From positions 7,437,501-7,501,500 of the forward strand of contig NC_092602.1 of NCBI RefSeq assembly GCF_047663525.1: a stretch of 64,000 bases of DNA. Direction: 5' to 3'. The notes under the pieces were generated by a model. It saw nothing but the letters and a program-made list of their open reading frames with translations. It made no database searches and was not told the origin of the DNA. Shown piece by piece: positions 33,401-64,000 of the stretch. Positions within the stretch are counted from its first letter, which is position 1. The number at the start of each line of letters is the position of its first letter. Position numbers and translations under genes: made by a program. Source of the stretch: Anas platyrhynchos (Eukaryota; Chordata; Aves; Anseriformes; Anatidae).

Positions 33401-36168
33401 CGCTATAAAACGAGTGTTAACCCTGTCGCACCCAGCAGTCCCTACCTGCCTCAAAACTAATGCACAGCTGGTTGCTGTCTTCTTGGTGCTTTGGCAAACC
33501 TTGCGGAATTTGCCTTACAGTAAAATTAGTTCTTAGAACCCTCTGTGCTGGACTCTAGTCCTAGCTTTAGCAGTACACCTGCAATACCAACCATACCAGA
33601 CACCAGCCTGGCTATGAAAGGCCTGCAGAAACTAAAAGTAAAGCCTAGCTCCTTCTTACATCACTGTTAGCTTTAGCCCAAACCTAACCCTTGCCTTGTC
33701 TATAGCCAAAGAATTTCTCAATGTCACGTGGACCTAGCAAGTTCAACTGACATGAGTCCCTGTCTGGTTCTAAGTCCTGCACCTGGCCCTTAACCCAACA
33801 CTGAGCACTAGTGAGCTCCTAATCTGGTACCAGCCTATTTTAAAAGCAAAATACTTCTTTTTTGTTAATGCTGATTGCATAGTTTTGAGAATTCTAATAG
33901 TCCTGCAAGCTTTTTTATTCTGACTTTTGTATCCCGTTTCTTCCCAGCCAGTAGTAACCAGCCAGCTAGGCACTGTCAACAACATCATCCAGGTGAAGAA
34001 AACTGACTTTGAAGTATTCGATGCTTTGATGGTGGACTCCCAGAAATGTTCAGACATGTCTGGTATGAGCAGTACAAAATAGTAATTTTATATCACACTT
34101 CTTAGAGCTGCTAAAACTTCTGTCTTCCTTTATGTCTGGAGTTAAAGCTCCAGTACAGATTAATCTCCCCTTTTGTCAGGCCCTTTGGACACAAAGAAAG
34201 AATGTGGAATGCACAAAAGACGCCTCTGACAGAGCACTACAGCTCATAGTAGATGTGATTGAGGAGGAAGTCATGTGTGCTTAATAGCTGTTTGCCTGTG
34301 AAATGTGAAATGACTGTTTTTAGCAGGCTCAGTACTGCATCAGTCTGTACATTACAACATCAAACCGATGTTGACAGCCTATATTGTTCCCAGTAACATC
34401 TTGTTCTGCTAAGGAGATGGGCTGAGGAGGTTACAAGTTATGTGTCAATAGGCAGAAATTCGGTACATCTTAGTAATGCTACTATGGGCTGAGGAATATC
34501 TCGTATCCTATCAGTTTAGTGTAAGTGGTCCATATCTTAGATCAGAACACTATGAAAAAGTTATTTTAGTCTGATGTTTCAGGTTCTGGTATAACAGAAG
34601 AGAGGTAAGATTGAGCTTAATCATCTCTGAAATCAACCTTGCCAGCTATCCTTTGTAGGCCTTTGTAGGGATAGAGACTGTGACTGTTCAGTGTTCAGAT
34701 CTGTCCTTTGGGCCTGAGGCAGAAGATGCCTTTGGCTTGTTTTTGCTGTATACCACTTTGCCCTGGACAAAGCCTTTTTGGAGAAAGTGTAACTTGTGAG
34801 ACTTGGGCAGTACAAGAATCCAGGAGATTCTAGTACTTGAAGCCCTACCGTGCCCCTGCACCACCCACACGTTGTAAAAACCTTTAATTATTTTGCTTTA
34901 AATTCTGAAAAGCGCTTTCCATTAAGCTGTCCCTGCACTGCAGTAACACTTACCTTTTACATGTGCGTTCCTTTGTGTTTGATACTTCCCTTGCAGGTAA
35001 CGTTGTGGCTCAATGCTTAATATTAAGTGTTTGCTGCAGAAGTGACAGGCAGAGTTGACAGTGAAGGTCTGGAGTGCAGTAGGCACTTAGAACTCAGCCT
35101 CCCAAATCTGCACAGCTACTCTCAAAGCGGACAGACTTTGGTCATCTTGTTGGACAGCGACTGATCCTGTTTTGTTGCATCAACTGCTGCAGCTTATGTA
35201 TTTACATGGCATTGATTTATTTTGGTCACATGTTCCTGGATGTGCGAATCCACTTTGTACCTGTAATGAGCAGATATTCTTACAGAGTATTTTAAGAGTA
35301 AATGTTTAACATCTCTCTGGCAGAATTGTCGAGTTCACCTCCAGGACCTTACCACCAGGAGCCCTATGTTTGTAAGGCAGAGGAGCGCTTTAAGTCTCCA
35401 CCCATTCTTCCTCCACACCTACTGCAGGTCATCCTGAATAAGGACACAGGCATTTCTGTAAGTACATCAGTCTGTTTTTCTGAATAAGGGCCTTGAGGGT
35501 GTGAACGCATGGGGAAAAATCTGGAAGACTGAAGGAAAAGTCTTACAGTGGTTGCCGTGTTTGTAAGTTTCATATTATATTAAAACCAGGTGGATCCATC
35601 TGAAGTAACTTATCTTTCTACTTGACTTAAGAGAACTAGATTGTTGTTTTATACCCTCAAACCCTAATCTTCCTACTGCAACACTACCTAAATGTCACGA
35701 GTACGTAAGAAGTAATTGAAATCTGTTTCATGATGGCAGTGAGGATGCAGAGGGTTTCACCCTGGAGGGATTTTGTATCATTCTGAAACTTTGTTTTTTT
35801 TGATGGACTCTGTGCAAGAAGCAGTACGATGCATTTGACCGTGTGGCTAGTTGCAGATGGTGTTTATCACCCATCAGCTCTGACAAGTAAGCTGTGAGTT
35901 CTGTTATTTTCACACTGTCTCACTTTCTCTTTTTTCCAGTGCGATCCTGCTTTACTCCCTGAACCCAACCATGTCATGCTGAACCACCTCTACGCACTTT
36001 CTATCAAGGTGAGAGGCCAGGACACATACTTCACACTAGCAGGTTTTAGATAATTATATAATATGCTCACTTGTTTTCAATCTCCTGTAGGATGGAGTGA
36101 TGGTGCTTAGTGCTACGCATCGTTACAAGAAGAAATACGTGACTACTTTGCTGTACAAGCCAATATGA
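30263..36168 (+). CDS. PRKAB1: PRKAB1, AMP-activated protein kinase subunit beta-1 (gene-level span, 7 coding exons)
   Basis: This is the scaffold and glycogen-sensing subunit of AMPK; it bridges the alpha kinase and the gamma nucleotide sensor in cytosol and on membranes. Coding exons are 30263-30427, 31275-31441, 32872-32965, 33948-34062, 35324-35457, 35940-36008 and 36091-36168. They sum to 822 nt, or 273 residues (human 270). Residues 2-6 give the myristoylation signal. Residues about 78-160 form the CBM48 glycogen-binding domain, with the carbohydrate contacts Trp103, Lys129, Trp136, Thr151 and Asn153 (human 100, 126, 133, 148, 150) intact. Ser111 equals human Ser108, the autophosphorylation site that affects activation by drugs such as A-769662, and its codon spans an intron. 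Residues about 200-273 are the alpha/gamma-binding C terminus, ending TLLYKPI. No truncation or frameshift is seen. CIT lies downstream in tail-to-tail orientation. Confidence 0.98.
31275..31441 (+). CDS. PRKAB1: PRKAB1 coding exon (CBM48, first half)
   Basis: The acceptor TTGTAG precedes GCT CCA CTG, and the exon ends ACA AGG AG before GTAATG (phase 2). It encodes residues 56 to the first part of 111, including RPTVFRWTGGGKEVYLSGSF and the glycogen-contacting NNW tryptophan. Confidence 0.96.
32872..32965 (+). CDS. PRKAB1: PRKAB1 coding exon (CBM48, second half)
   Basis: It starts with T to complete Ser111, then HNNFVAILDLPEGEHQYKFF and VDGQWTHDPSE, ending before GTAATG in phase 0. It carries Lys129 and Trp136 of the glycogen site. 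Confidence 0.96.
33948..34062 (+). CDS. PRKAB1: PRKAB1 coding exon (end of CBM48 and linker)
   Basis: After TTCTTCCCAG the exon reads PVVTSQLGTVNNIIQVKK, then TDFEVFDALMVDSQKCSDMS, and ends with one base of the next codon before GTATGA. Thr151 and Asn153 complete the carbohydrate site. Confidence 0.96.
35324..35457 (+). CDS. PRKAB1: PRKAB1 coding exon (alpha-binding segment)
   Basis: The exon opens by completing Glu (ELSSSPPGPYHQEPY) and runs through ILPPHLLQVILNKDTGIS to the donor GTAAGT, phase 0. This is the start of the conserved C-terminal association domain. Confidence 0.96.
35940..36008 (+). CDS. PRKAB1: PRKAB1 coding exon (23 codons)
   Basis: After CTTTTTTCCAG it encodes CDPALLPEPNHVMLNHLY and ALSIK, and ends before GTGAGA. 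It is phase 0 at both ends, so skipping would keep frame but remove the core of the gamma/alpha interface. Confidence 0.96.
36091..36168 (+). CDS. PRKAB1: PRKAB1 last coding exon
   Basis: After TCTCCTGTAG it encodes DGVMVLSATHRYKKKY and VTTLLYKPI followed by TGA at 36166-36168. This beta-strand tail binds the gamma subunit in AMPK structures (family knowledge). Confidence 0.97.
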   Translation, partial: DGVMVLSATHRYKKKYVTTLLYKPI

Positions 36169-37707
36169 ACATCGTAGTACTTTGTGACCAAGTATTCTGG
36201 GCCAGTGCAGTCTCAGAAAAAAAAAATGCTTCTCTTACCAAATGTATTCCTGCTCTGTGCTGTAGCAAATGAACTCTAATTTCATATTGTTTCTGAGACT
36301 TCCAGGTTCTCCTATATTTGCCTTATTTTCCCAGTCCCACCTTGGATGTTCTTGGAGACGGCAGCTCCATGGCAACGAGACTGATGGCAAAGGTGTCACT
36401 GCCTGTTGTCCGTTCAGTTAAAAAACACACTGATTCAATAAGGCTGAGAAATGTGAGGGCAGCAACAGATTAAGGACCTTCAGAGAGCCAGATTATAGGA
36501 AATAAACAAGCCAGCCCAAAGTCTAGAGAGTTCAGGATTCTTGTGGAATCTTATCTGAGCTCAACATCAGCAAAAGCAAGCCCATGACTGCTTTCATAAC
36601 TTATGTGCATCAAAGCCACAATTATTTCAGTAGCAAGTTTCACACTTGTATGGCTGAAATAATGGTGAGGAGTGATGATTATTTTGTAGCGTCTTTTCTA
36701 GGGAAAATCATTGACACAATCACCTGCACGTTCCTTTTTTTATTTTACAGTAGATTGGGGTGCTCTCTTTCTACTGTGAATAGCTCTGTAGTTTTTCTCT
36801 TCATGAGAACTGAAATATAACTTTTCCCCTGTGGAATTTCTGTAATTGAAACAATTTCAGTTGTTTTTACTGGCTGGGTTTTTGTGTAAATCATAAATGT
36901 GTCTTGCAGTAATCTACTTTTGTAACCACTTTCCCTTGCTGTCTGATAAATTCTTCAAGCTGGGCTAGGTAGCTGTAATGAAATCAGGAGATTCCATTTA
37001 GGGATAAGTTCTTCAGTAACAGCCGCTGTCAGCCGACTCAGAGGTGACTGCAAGTTACCTGCATCCCAGTGGCCAACCTCCCGCTGTGAGTGGCTGTGAT
37101 GTGCTGGATGCAGCAGCATTGCACCTCCTGTACCCAGGGCTGGAGCTGGGCCTCCTTGGCAGCAGCACAGACCACAGGTGTAAAACCCCTGGTGCTTCCA
37201 AAGCCAGGGCTGTGGTAAGTGCTGCAAAGTTTATTCTGTTTTCTCAGTGATTATAGTAATGTAATGTCAGGTTGCCCGTATGCGGTATTCAGAGCCTGCT
37301 TAATCCCCAAATAAATGCAACACTAATGCAAAACTTCCTGCTCGTGTGCCTCGGGCCTGCCTGGAGAACCCACCTCAGGAGCTGACCTGCTGGGTCTGCT
37401 CCTGGTCAGGGCTGGTGCCTGTGCCAATGACAGGCAGCCCCAGTCCCACGGGGGGAAGAGCACGTGGAACAAAGCAGGAGGGACAGAAGCCGCAGCAGCC
37501 AGCATTCAGCAGAACCACAGGGGACGGTGGTTTGGCATCCTCCTGTCTGTTCACCAGCCTTGTTGCAATACTCTGAGTCGCTCAGTAGATCTGGGTCTAG
37601 TGCAATGGTTTTCTTGGAAAACTTTCTTCATTCTGTGCTATGGATGGTATTTGGTATTCTGAACTATGGAATTGCTTTTGTTTTCAGCCTCTTTAGAACC
37701 AAATAAA
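36169..37707 (+). other. PRKAB1: PRKAB1 3' untranslated region with alternative poly(A) signals
   Basis: The region downstream of the TGA carries AATAAA at 36501-36506, 37310-37315 and 37702-37707, with another at 37969-37974. This suggests alternative 3' ends of about 0.35, 1.2, 1.55 and 1.8 kb; which are used needs transcript data. Confidence 0.5.
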
Positions 37708-37974
37708 ACATTTTCAAGAAAAGTGGATGATGCTGTTATAAGTCTTCCCGTTTCTGGTGACCTTCCTTGCGTTGTTACTTGTTACAAGTGGTGCTTGGCT
37801 GATTGACCTTTTTATGCCTTGGTGGACTGGGCAAGCTTTTTGTCCAGTGATCCAGCTTGGTCATTCACAGTTACTGAGTTGCTGAAGGATGTGTTAGTGT
37901 GTATTTGTGATGCAATGTTTACAGTTTGATGATTTGTTACAGGCTGCAGTGATCAGGTAAGAAAAAAGAATAAA

Positions 37975-40900
37975 TTGATCTTGGCCTTACGCCTTGCTGG
38001 TTTTGTTAAAGTGACCCATGTTGTAATCAAACTGTTTGCTGTTCTGAGCCTTTCTCCTGGGCAGTGTCAGAGGCACACCAGGTACAGCATTGGAGTCAGC
38101 TGTGCAATGGAACAGCCTGCACCCTCTGTAAGTTTATTGGCATCAGACAATACTAAGTCTGGGACGAGGCTGGGAGCTGCTAGAAGTGTATGCTGTAGTC
38201 TGCCTGAGTGTGGAGGGGCTGTTGAGCTCAAGCTAGTTAGGTCAGGGCTTAAAAAAATAAAAAAATAAATTGAAAGAACAGCAAAGGGCAATGGTAAGCA
38301 GGTCGGAACAATTCCAGTTAACTAATCTTAACAGGATCTCCTCTTGTTGAAATGTAAGCTCAGTCAAAACTGCCATTTTGCTATATACATGACAGCAGTA
38401 TTTCTGGCCATGGTTTCATTAATTCTTGCTAACCTTTGTGGATTTTTTTTCCTAATTACATATCTGCATGACTCACTCCAGGCTTTTCATCAGTGCTGAG
38501 ATGATGGAACGACAGGACAGAGCCAAACGTTTTATAGAAAACTGCTTCGTTTTTTTAAATGTGCAGCTTATAGCAAGCTCTCAGAAGGCAAAGGGTACTT
38601 AGTACATGGGGTACACCTGGCAGCATTTTATTGCCCCTCCTTTCACACTCTCCCTTCCCCCCCAAAAAAAAAAGTTTGCTTGTGCCCTTCAGAGCCCAGG
38701 GTGAAGGGCCCCATTTATTTTTTTTTTGGCCAAGCAATCCAGCCCAGCCCACCAGGGGCTTGCAAGAGTGATAATTCTGTGAACTCATCCAGCTGTGCTT
38801 GTTCTGGATGGGTGAGCACAGCTGCCCAAAGGCTGGGGGCCAATGTGGGGCCCCCTCCCAACCCCAAGAACAGGGTGGTGACGTGTTGTCCTCCAGCACC
38901 TGTGGCTTCACTAGACCTCTCCCAGGAGCCACAGCCTTCCTCCAGGTGAGCCCTTGACACACCTCAGCCCCCCAGAATCACTTCCTCCTCAGCAGGAGGA
39001 CTGAGGACTCAGGCCCAAGGTAAGCAGAGGTAAGTGGTGGTGGGGTGGTTTCTTTTTGAAGGTGGGGAGGGGGGAGTTGTCTGCCTGACAGGTGAATGAA
39101 TTGGCTGATCACACATACAGTCCCTTATTATAACGGGATGAATCAAATCCCTCCAAAGGCAAAAGCTGGATGAAGAGTTGGATTTATTAGCTCGCTTACA
39201 TTCCCCACCCACCTCTCACAGTCTGTGCTGTTATGTTTATTCTTGGCTGTTGCTAGGAGAGCACTTTTTTTTTTTGTAAGGTAGATGCAGAGCCTTTTGT
39301 TACTCTCATTCTGGGACTCTGGAGTAAGCCATTATATTCTATAAATAACAGGAACTCCCTTCCCCCAGCCCCCCACCCCCCTAAATTTCAGCATGACATG
39401 GGGTGGTCGTGCTGAAGTGGATTTGTGCAGGGTTCTTGATAATCAAAAGGCTCAATAAGTAATTTTTTTTTACTCCACCAGTTTCTGGATTATTTTAGTT
39501 TTGTTACAATTCTGATCATGCATCATAGGACTGCAACAATGAGCTTTAAATAAGTATTCTTTGTGCACAGTAAAATAGAAATAAAGGAACATTTAACAAG
39601 TTAGCATTTCATCATATACATCAGATAGTAGGCACAATAGATAAATCAAGCAGCTTGGTTTTTATGTAGAGCATTTTCATGAAGAATGTCATGTAGACCA
39701 AAATGTAATAGGAGCTATTAGTAACCCTCCCACACACCCTCCAACAAGCCCTTTATTGGGGGTAAGGGGGCGGCTATGTGCACAAAACCAAAAACACTGA
39801 ACAGTAGGAGGACAAATTAAGTTACTGTAGGCAGCAGTGTGAATATTAAAAACCTCTTCCTGTGAAAGAATACTTCAGACCCTGTAAAAACTGGTTCAGT
39901 TAAAAATAGATGTATTTACATTTAAGTCTGATCTAGCAAGTTTTCCCAGCAGGTGTAAGTTAAGATGTACAGCAACTCTGCAGGTTGTACTCAATCTGAA
40001 TTAGATTTGTGAATGTTTCTTTTTTTAAAAAGTTGCAGCTATTAGGCCTTAAAGCACCAGCATAATACAGCAGTGGGATGAGTAACTATCTGTCCCCTTT
40101 GCTACCAATACTCTGCTGGGATAAATCCCAAAACCTGTCATTAGATCACACTATTGTTAATTAAGATGTTTCTTTTCCAGCTCAAAATGCATGGGTCATT
40201 TAGCAGGGCCACATTCTTTTCCCATATACTCACACGTGTCTTACCTCTACCCACATCGCCAGTTAAGTACGTGAGGGCAGAATTTAGCTGTAGGTGTTCG
40301 CAGCTGACTGCTGCTAGAGTAAAAGAGTTGGAGAGATCCCTCTGGTTTAGTTCATATGAACATGCTTTGCCTTTGTGAAGCCACTTATGCTACTAGTTCA
40401 GGGCATAACGACTATTAAAATGCTAAATAGTCACGGTTAGCTCTTTGGTAAGCTCTGACGCCTATAGATTACACAGCCTTGAATGCTGGGTGCAATATTG
40501 GGATGGCTACGGGTTTCTCTGTATAGAAGGAAGCGTTCATTTCACCATGCCAGTCAAGATAGTTATTTGTTTTATTTGGTTATTGTTCAACAACAAAGTT
40601 CAATACTTTCCAGATGGAGCTTTGAACTGTCCCTCTAGTTCCCTCCCTTATCAATAATAAAAAGGTAATGAAGAAAATTCCTGTAATTTTAGATACCTAA
40701 AACCTCATTTATGCTAACAAGCTTCAGTTGCAATTTAATGTTACAATATTTCTTCATGGGAGCTAGGAGGATTGAGCTGAGGCCCCTCCAGTGTCTGAAG
40801 ATGGCTGTCCACAACCACCATTAAAACAAAAAAGCTAGTGTTGAAAAACACACAGTTTACAATAAAAAAGTAGAAACCAATTCAATTCCCTTTTGTTACG

Positions 40901-42528
40901 AATATAAAGTTTCTTGTAAATATGTACAGTCCTTTGAGCTATTTCTATAGCAGGAAGCATTTCACAAACAAGACACAAGATATACACTTTCAGGACTCAA
41001 CAAGCCCGTTTCTGAGGTCTTGAAGATCTTCCATGAGATGCAAAGATTTAAAGACTGATCTCAGTGACCTTTCAAAATATTCAGACCAGAAGACAAAACT
41101 TTCAGCAAGTTTCCTGCCATATCATCTGACCTAAAACAACCCAACAGACAAGAGAACAGAATACAATATTCATGAAACCTGCCAAAGGACACTGACAAGG
41201 CATTTGACTTCTTAGGGATTTTTAGAACAGGTTAGCATGGGCTTGCAAGGGACTAGCAGAAGTTTAAGAGGGTGGCCAAGGGAAGATTGGATGCAGTTTT
41301 GCTCTTTCCAGTTGTAAAGAACATGGTTGTTCACTTCGAATGTTGCTATTGCAGACTGAATGGTCAAAAATCTGCTTTGAAAATCTTTTGCTCTCTGCTT
41401 CATGTTCACAGCAAAAGAGAATAGAAAGCAATAAATGGCTCAAGGTTAGATACGCAGAAGCGAAGGCGAAGGTGTGTTCAGTAACCGCTAAAGCTGTTCA
41501 TTGTGAGTATCCTCTTGTGCCGTGACACTTGGTGCTTATTGTACGGCAAGTTACAGCTCACAGGGACGAGCCAGCTCTGGGCTGCTCCTCTCCCTGGGGA
41601 ACGTGGGCTCCTCGTGGGCTTTGAGACGGGGCTGTGGTGTAATTTCTGAAAGGACCACGTTTAATGCTGAGAGGAGAACACAACTGTGACTGTAATTCTT
41701 GTCATAGAATAAGGCTTGTTAACTCTTCATTGCCAAATTTCCAGAGTAATTAACGATTATTTTGCAGCGTAATCTAGAGGTTTCAGTTAATTTACAAGTG
41801 AGGTACAATACACTACTCAGCAAAGCAACCTAAAAGGAGAGAGCAGCCAGTGATGGTGCAGCAGCATGCAGTGAACTGTCATGCAGAAGACCTGGATAAA
41901 GTCTTAACACCCCAGTAGCTTATAGATAATGCACTTTGTCTTGGGGTAGGGCACGTGGGATCACTTAAAGCGGGGTTCTTCCCTCCCCAGAGCTGCTCTA
42001 GAGCAAGTTTAGTGAGAACAAAATAACTCTCAGAAGTGGCAGGTGAACAGACTACAGAAGTAATTTTTTTTGTGTTCTGTAAAGAATATCCAATCACACC
42101 TACTGAACGACCTTGGCCCTTCTGTTTCCAGGCCACCAGGAATTCCCAGCACATCTCAGAACTATGATCAATTATCTGGTAAGGGGTGCTAACCACATTG
42201 AAGATCTGGGGTGGGACTCTAGTCCCATTTAATTTCCTTGATGAAGCACTAGGGACTAAAGTGAATACAAAAAGTTCATGAACTGCTTGAAAGAGTAACA
42301 GTAGTACAAAGTGCAAAAACAGGAGTGCAGGAAAGTGCAGAGAAATTAACTGAGATGCGAACAATCTTCAGAAGCGTCACATCTCCTGATGCGGAGCTAG
42401 CTTTGGCCCAGAAATGCTGTTTGGTAACTGGGCAGCAGACATGGAGTGCATATACTCAGTATATTTCCTTTTTTCTTTTTTTTTTTTTTTCCTGCAGGTC
42501 AAGATGAATAACTTTGTCTAGCTGAGAC
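37975..42528 (-). other. CIT: CIT 3' untranslated region and tail-to-tail interval
   Basis: This lies downstream of the CIT stop on the minus strand and beyond the last PRKAB1 poly(A) signal. Candidate minus-strand AATAAA signals (TTTATT on plus) are at 40571-40576, 39752-39757 and 38627-38632, so a 3' UTR of roughly 2-4 kb is possible. A 161-codon minus-strand ORF at 41879-42364 lies inside this UTR and has no recognisable domain. No other gene was recognised. Confidence 0.4.
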
Positions 42529-61542
<19,014 letters not shown>

Positions 61543-64000
61543 CTAGAAATAAAAATAAATTGGATTATATGTCAGTGAGTACAGCTTTATAGAAAAAGTG
61601 TTCTCCTCTTGCAGAACCATTTATTGCTCAGCAAGCAGACAAATACAAGATGCTTTCTTTTGCAGATTTACACGCAGGCTATATTATAATGGCAAATTTT
61701 ATGCATGGGAGTGTACTTAGATTAGGAATAGCTTTGTTTCTTACACAAAATGCTGTGAATTATTTTTGATTGGGTTTACAGTATAAATATGCTCCAATGC
61801 AATTTAAACGTGACAGTTCTCTCTCAAATAATAAAGTACTGTGTTGGGAGTCAGGAGTTCTGGTTGTATTCTCAGATCTCCTGCTGACTCAGTGTGCCTC
61901 TGCCAAAGCAACTCATCTTTTTTGCCTCAATTTCCCCTTAAGTGAAATGAGGCTAACGCTTCTCATAGAGACTTTTGAAGCATGATATTTAAGAAAACTG
62001 AGTAAGAGGTGCAATGAAGGCAGTATAATCTGATGAATCTTCCTAGAAATGTTGTTTAGATTACTATAAGTAGCACTATATATAGCCAGAAAAAGTGGAA
62101 AAATGCAAGAAATATTTTATCCAAGCGACATCAGCATAGGATATATGAAGAAAGAAAAAAACATGGCAGCACAACAGACTAATAGAAAATCAGTGAAAAG
62201 CAAAACCTCAACAAGCACAACAGCCTTGCCTTTAATGAAGTGCAACCATCCATTTGTTAAATCAGAATAGCATTAAACTATGATGCTTTAAACCACATTC
62301 CCCTTCATTTTAAAGACAAATACAAACAACAGCGGGCCCTTTTCACAATCCCTTTTCATTTTTATGAATGAAAGGCTATAAACACTGGATGGATGAATAC
62401 CTGTACCTCTGCCTAACTGAAAAGCAATGTCATCACAACAGAAGGGAAAGGATCCTCAGAATAATCTTGAAAACAGCTTAATAAATAGAATTTCAGAAAC
62501 AATTAACATTCAACTAAATCTGTTCAAGAGGCATTTTTGCCTAGATGTCAAAGAAAAGTGAATAATATACTTCATTAAATGGGACAAACTAAAATCCCAG
62601 AACACAGTTGGCCACACATTCAAATTTAAATGTTCCAATTTCCTACACAAGCCAAGCACTTAAATATACAAAGCAGTAGAGCATAGCACATACGTCTCTT
62701 CTCAGCTATCTGGAAAGATGACAACCATTTCGTTTTGAAGAATCTGTAACACATATATTGGCTGCCTTTTACCATGCCTCTCCTAGATCTAAATTAACGC
62801 CATTTGATTTTTAAACTGTTGGCAGAAAAAGTCCAACTGCCATTACTCCCTGCTGGGTGAAGGGGAGATTCCCATGTGTTGGGTCAAATCAAAGTGATTC
62901 ATAATCTAAAATACAACATTGCTGATGAAAATCTGATCATGTGGTTGTTCCTTGAGCAGTCTTACTGTTCAAAATATGCATTTTATTCTGTATCATGTAT
63001 CAAGTTTTTGAAGAACCCAGACTGTATCATAAGGATGTCTTAGTGTCGTATTGCTGTAGGGATAAAAGCTTGCAAATATACTTAAACAAAAAAAAGGAAC
63101 AAAATGCTTGCTTTTCTAGTGTTTTACCTACCATTTTTACAAATGAGATTGTAATTTCTACTAGCTGCCAGATCAGATAATCTGTTTCTTTTTCTTCTAT
63201 TTTTATTTTATGTTTAATTACACCACATATATTGGGAATTTTACTGAACCTGTTATACAGCTAAGGTTTCTTCCACTTTCATTGCATAAACTAATGCAAG
63301 TACTTTCTATAAAGCATATTAAGCTATTTTTGAAATAGAAGAAAGTAGAGATGGGATGGAAACAAAATGAATAAGGTAGCATGCAGATCTAATACTTCAA
63401 ACTACTTGACTCATATTTAAAATTAGCTGTATTTCAAGTCAGTTTTATCCCTTTAGGGCTGGAAGCTAAGCTCCCATTGACCTTTATTCCAGGTTCTAAG
63501 ATTCTAACTTCTTTCTCTAAACATAACTGAAATTAAACCACCCGGTATTTCACTGTTGCATTTAATCTAGTAGGATATTTCTGGAAAATTTCAGACAAAG
63601 AACAAAGCAATTAAGAAGGAAGGTTCCAGAAGTAGTAATGTGATCATCTCTCTTGAAGATTTTCCTACCTGTTTATTTATCAAAAATTCCTAAATGGCTT
63701 GTCTTAAATTCCAAATATATTATAACCTATGTAACGTAATCTAGATAGATAAATTGTATTTATTTATTTTAAAGCGAGATAATTGGTTCTTCTCAGTATA
63801 ATGTTCATTTTTTTTCAGGGAGAAAGGGAAAATTTATTGACTAAATTTTAAAAAACTATCTATTGATATTTATAACCTGATAAGGTTACAGAATTTATAA
63901 ATACTGTAAAGCCTAAATGGTGACAGGTAATAGTGTCACAGGAAAATGGGGCAAGGTGTGATGTAAATGACTGTCCTATGAACCAAGAAGGAAGAAAACA
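61543..64000 (-). other. CIT: CIT intron running to the window edge
   Basis: This AT-rich DNA has no ORF resembling citron and no exon with matching phase that I could find. It is taken as part of one long intron continuing past the window end. Confidence 0.65.

Noticed and set aside
38555..38962. Minus-strand 135-codon ORF
   Set aside because: It lies in C/G-rich DNA downstream of CIT and has an overlapping shadow ORF on the plus strand (38680-38949); no domain is recognised.
42466..42497. Strong plus-strand acceptor (long T/C tract then CTGCAG) next to the CIT stop
   Set aside because: On the CIT strand it is an A-rich stretch in the 3' UTR. No plus-strand exon follows it, and PRKAB1 already ends at 36168.

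Overview
This window is vertebrate nuclear DNA from a bird, most probably a chicken-like galliform. Four things support this: genes split by GT-AG introns, CpG-island promoters in an otherwise AT-rich background, a CR1 LINE copy with its usual 3' end, and proteins very close to human orthologues with bird-type substitutions. The gene order TMEM233 (+) - PRKAB1 (+) - CIT (-) matches human 12q24.23; chicken carries this block on chromosome 15. The species call is inference.

Layout. 1-5.9 kb: intergenic, no gene recognised. 5.9-6.6 kb: CpG island and first exon of TMEM233, a small two-pass dispanin/CD225 protein. Its second exon is at 14.26 kb and a very short terminal coding exon is proposed at 20.29 kb. 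20.3-28.8 kb: TMEM233 3' UTR and intergenic DNA. 28.8-29.4 kb: PRKAB1 CpG island with GC boxes and a consensus NF-kB site. 30.25-36.17 kb: seven coding exons of PRKAB1 (AMPK beta-1) that join in phase into 273 codons. 36.2-42.5 kb: 3' UTRs and the tail-to-tail interval. 42.53-61.54 kb: 24 coding exons of CIT (citron Rho-interacting kinase) on the minus strand. They give the C-terminal 1,083 residues: coiled coil, C1 zinc finger, PH, CNH, SPGR-rich tail and a PDZ ligand. The kinase domain and N-terminal half lie beyond 64 kb.

Exon boundaries were set by reading splice sites and checking phase. PRKAB1 exons sum to 822 nt and CIT exons to 3,252 nt, both exact multiples of three, with every junction codon matching the family. 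Most long ORFs elsewhere are shadows, notably the overlapping ones in the two CpG islands.

The three genes are not an operon. They are independent neighbours in an old syntenic block: a membrane protein reported as a NaV1.7 partner, the scaffold/glycogen-sensing subunit of AMPK, and a cytokinesis kinase/scaffold. I found no undescribed system. The most useful leads are the TMEM233 micro-exon, the NF-kB site beside the PRKAB1 island, a possible untranslated PRKAB1 exon at about 29.34-29.43 kb, an unexplained 226-codon minus-strand ORF at 27.0-27.7 kb, and the tiny last exon of CIT.
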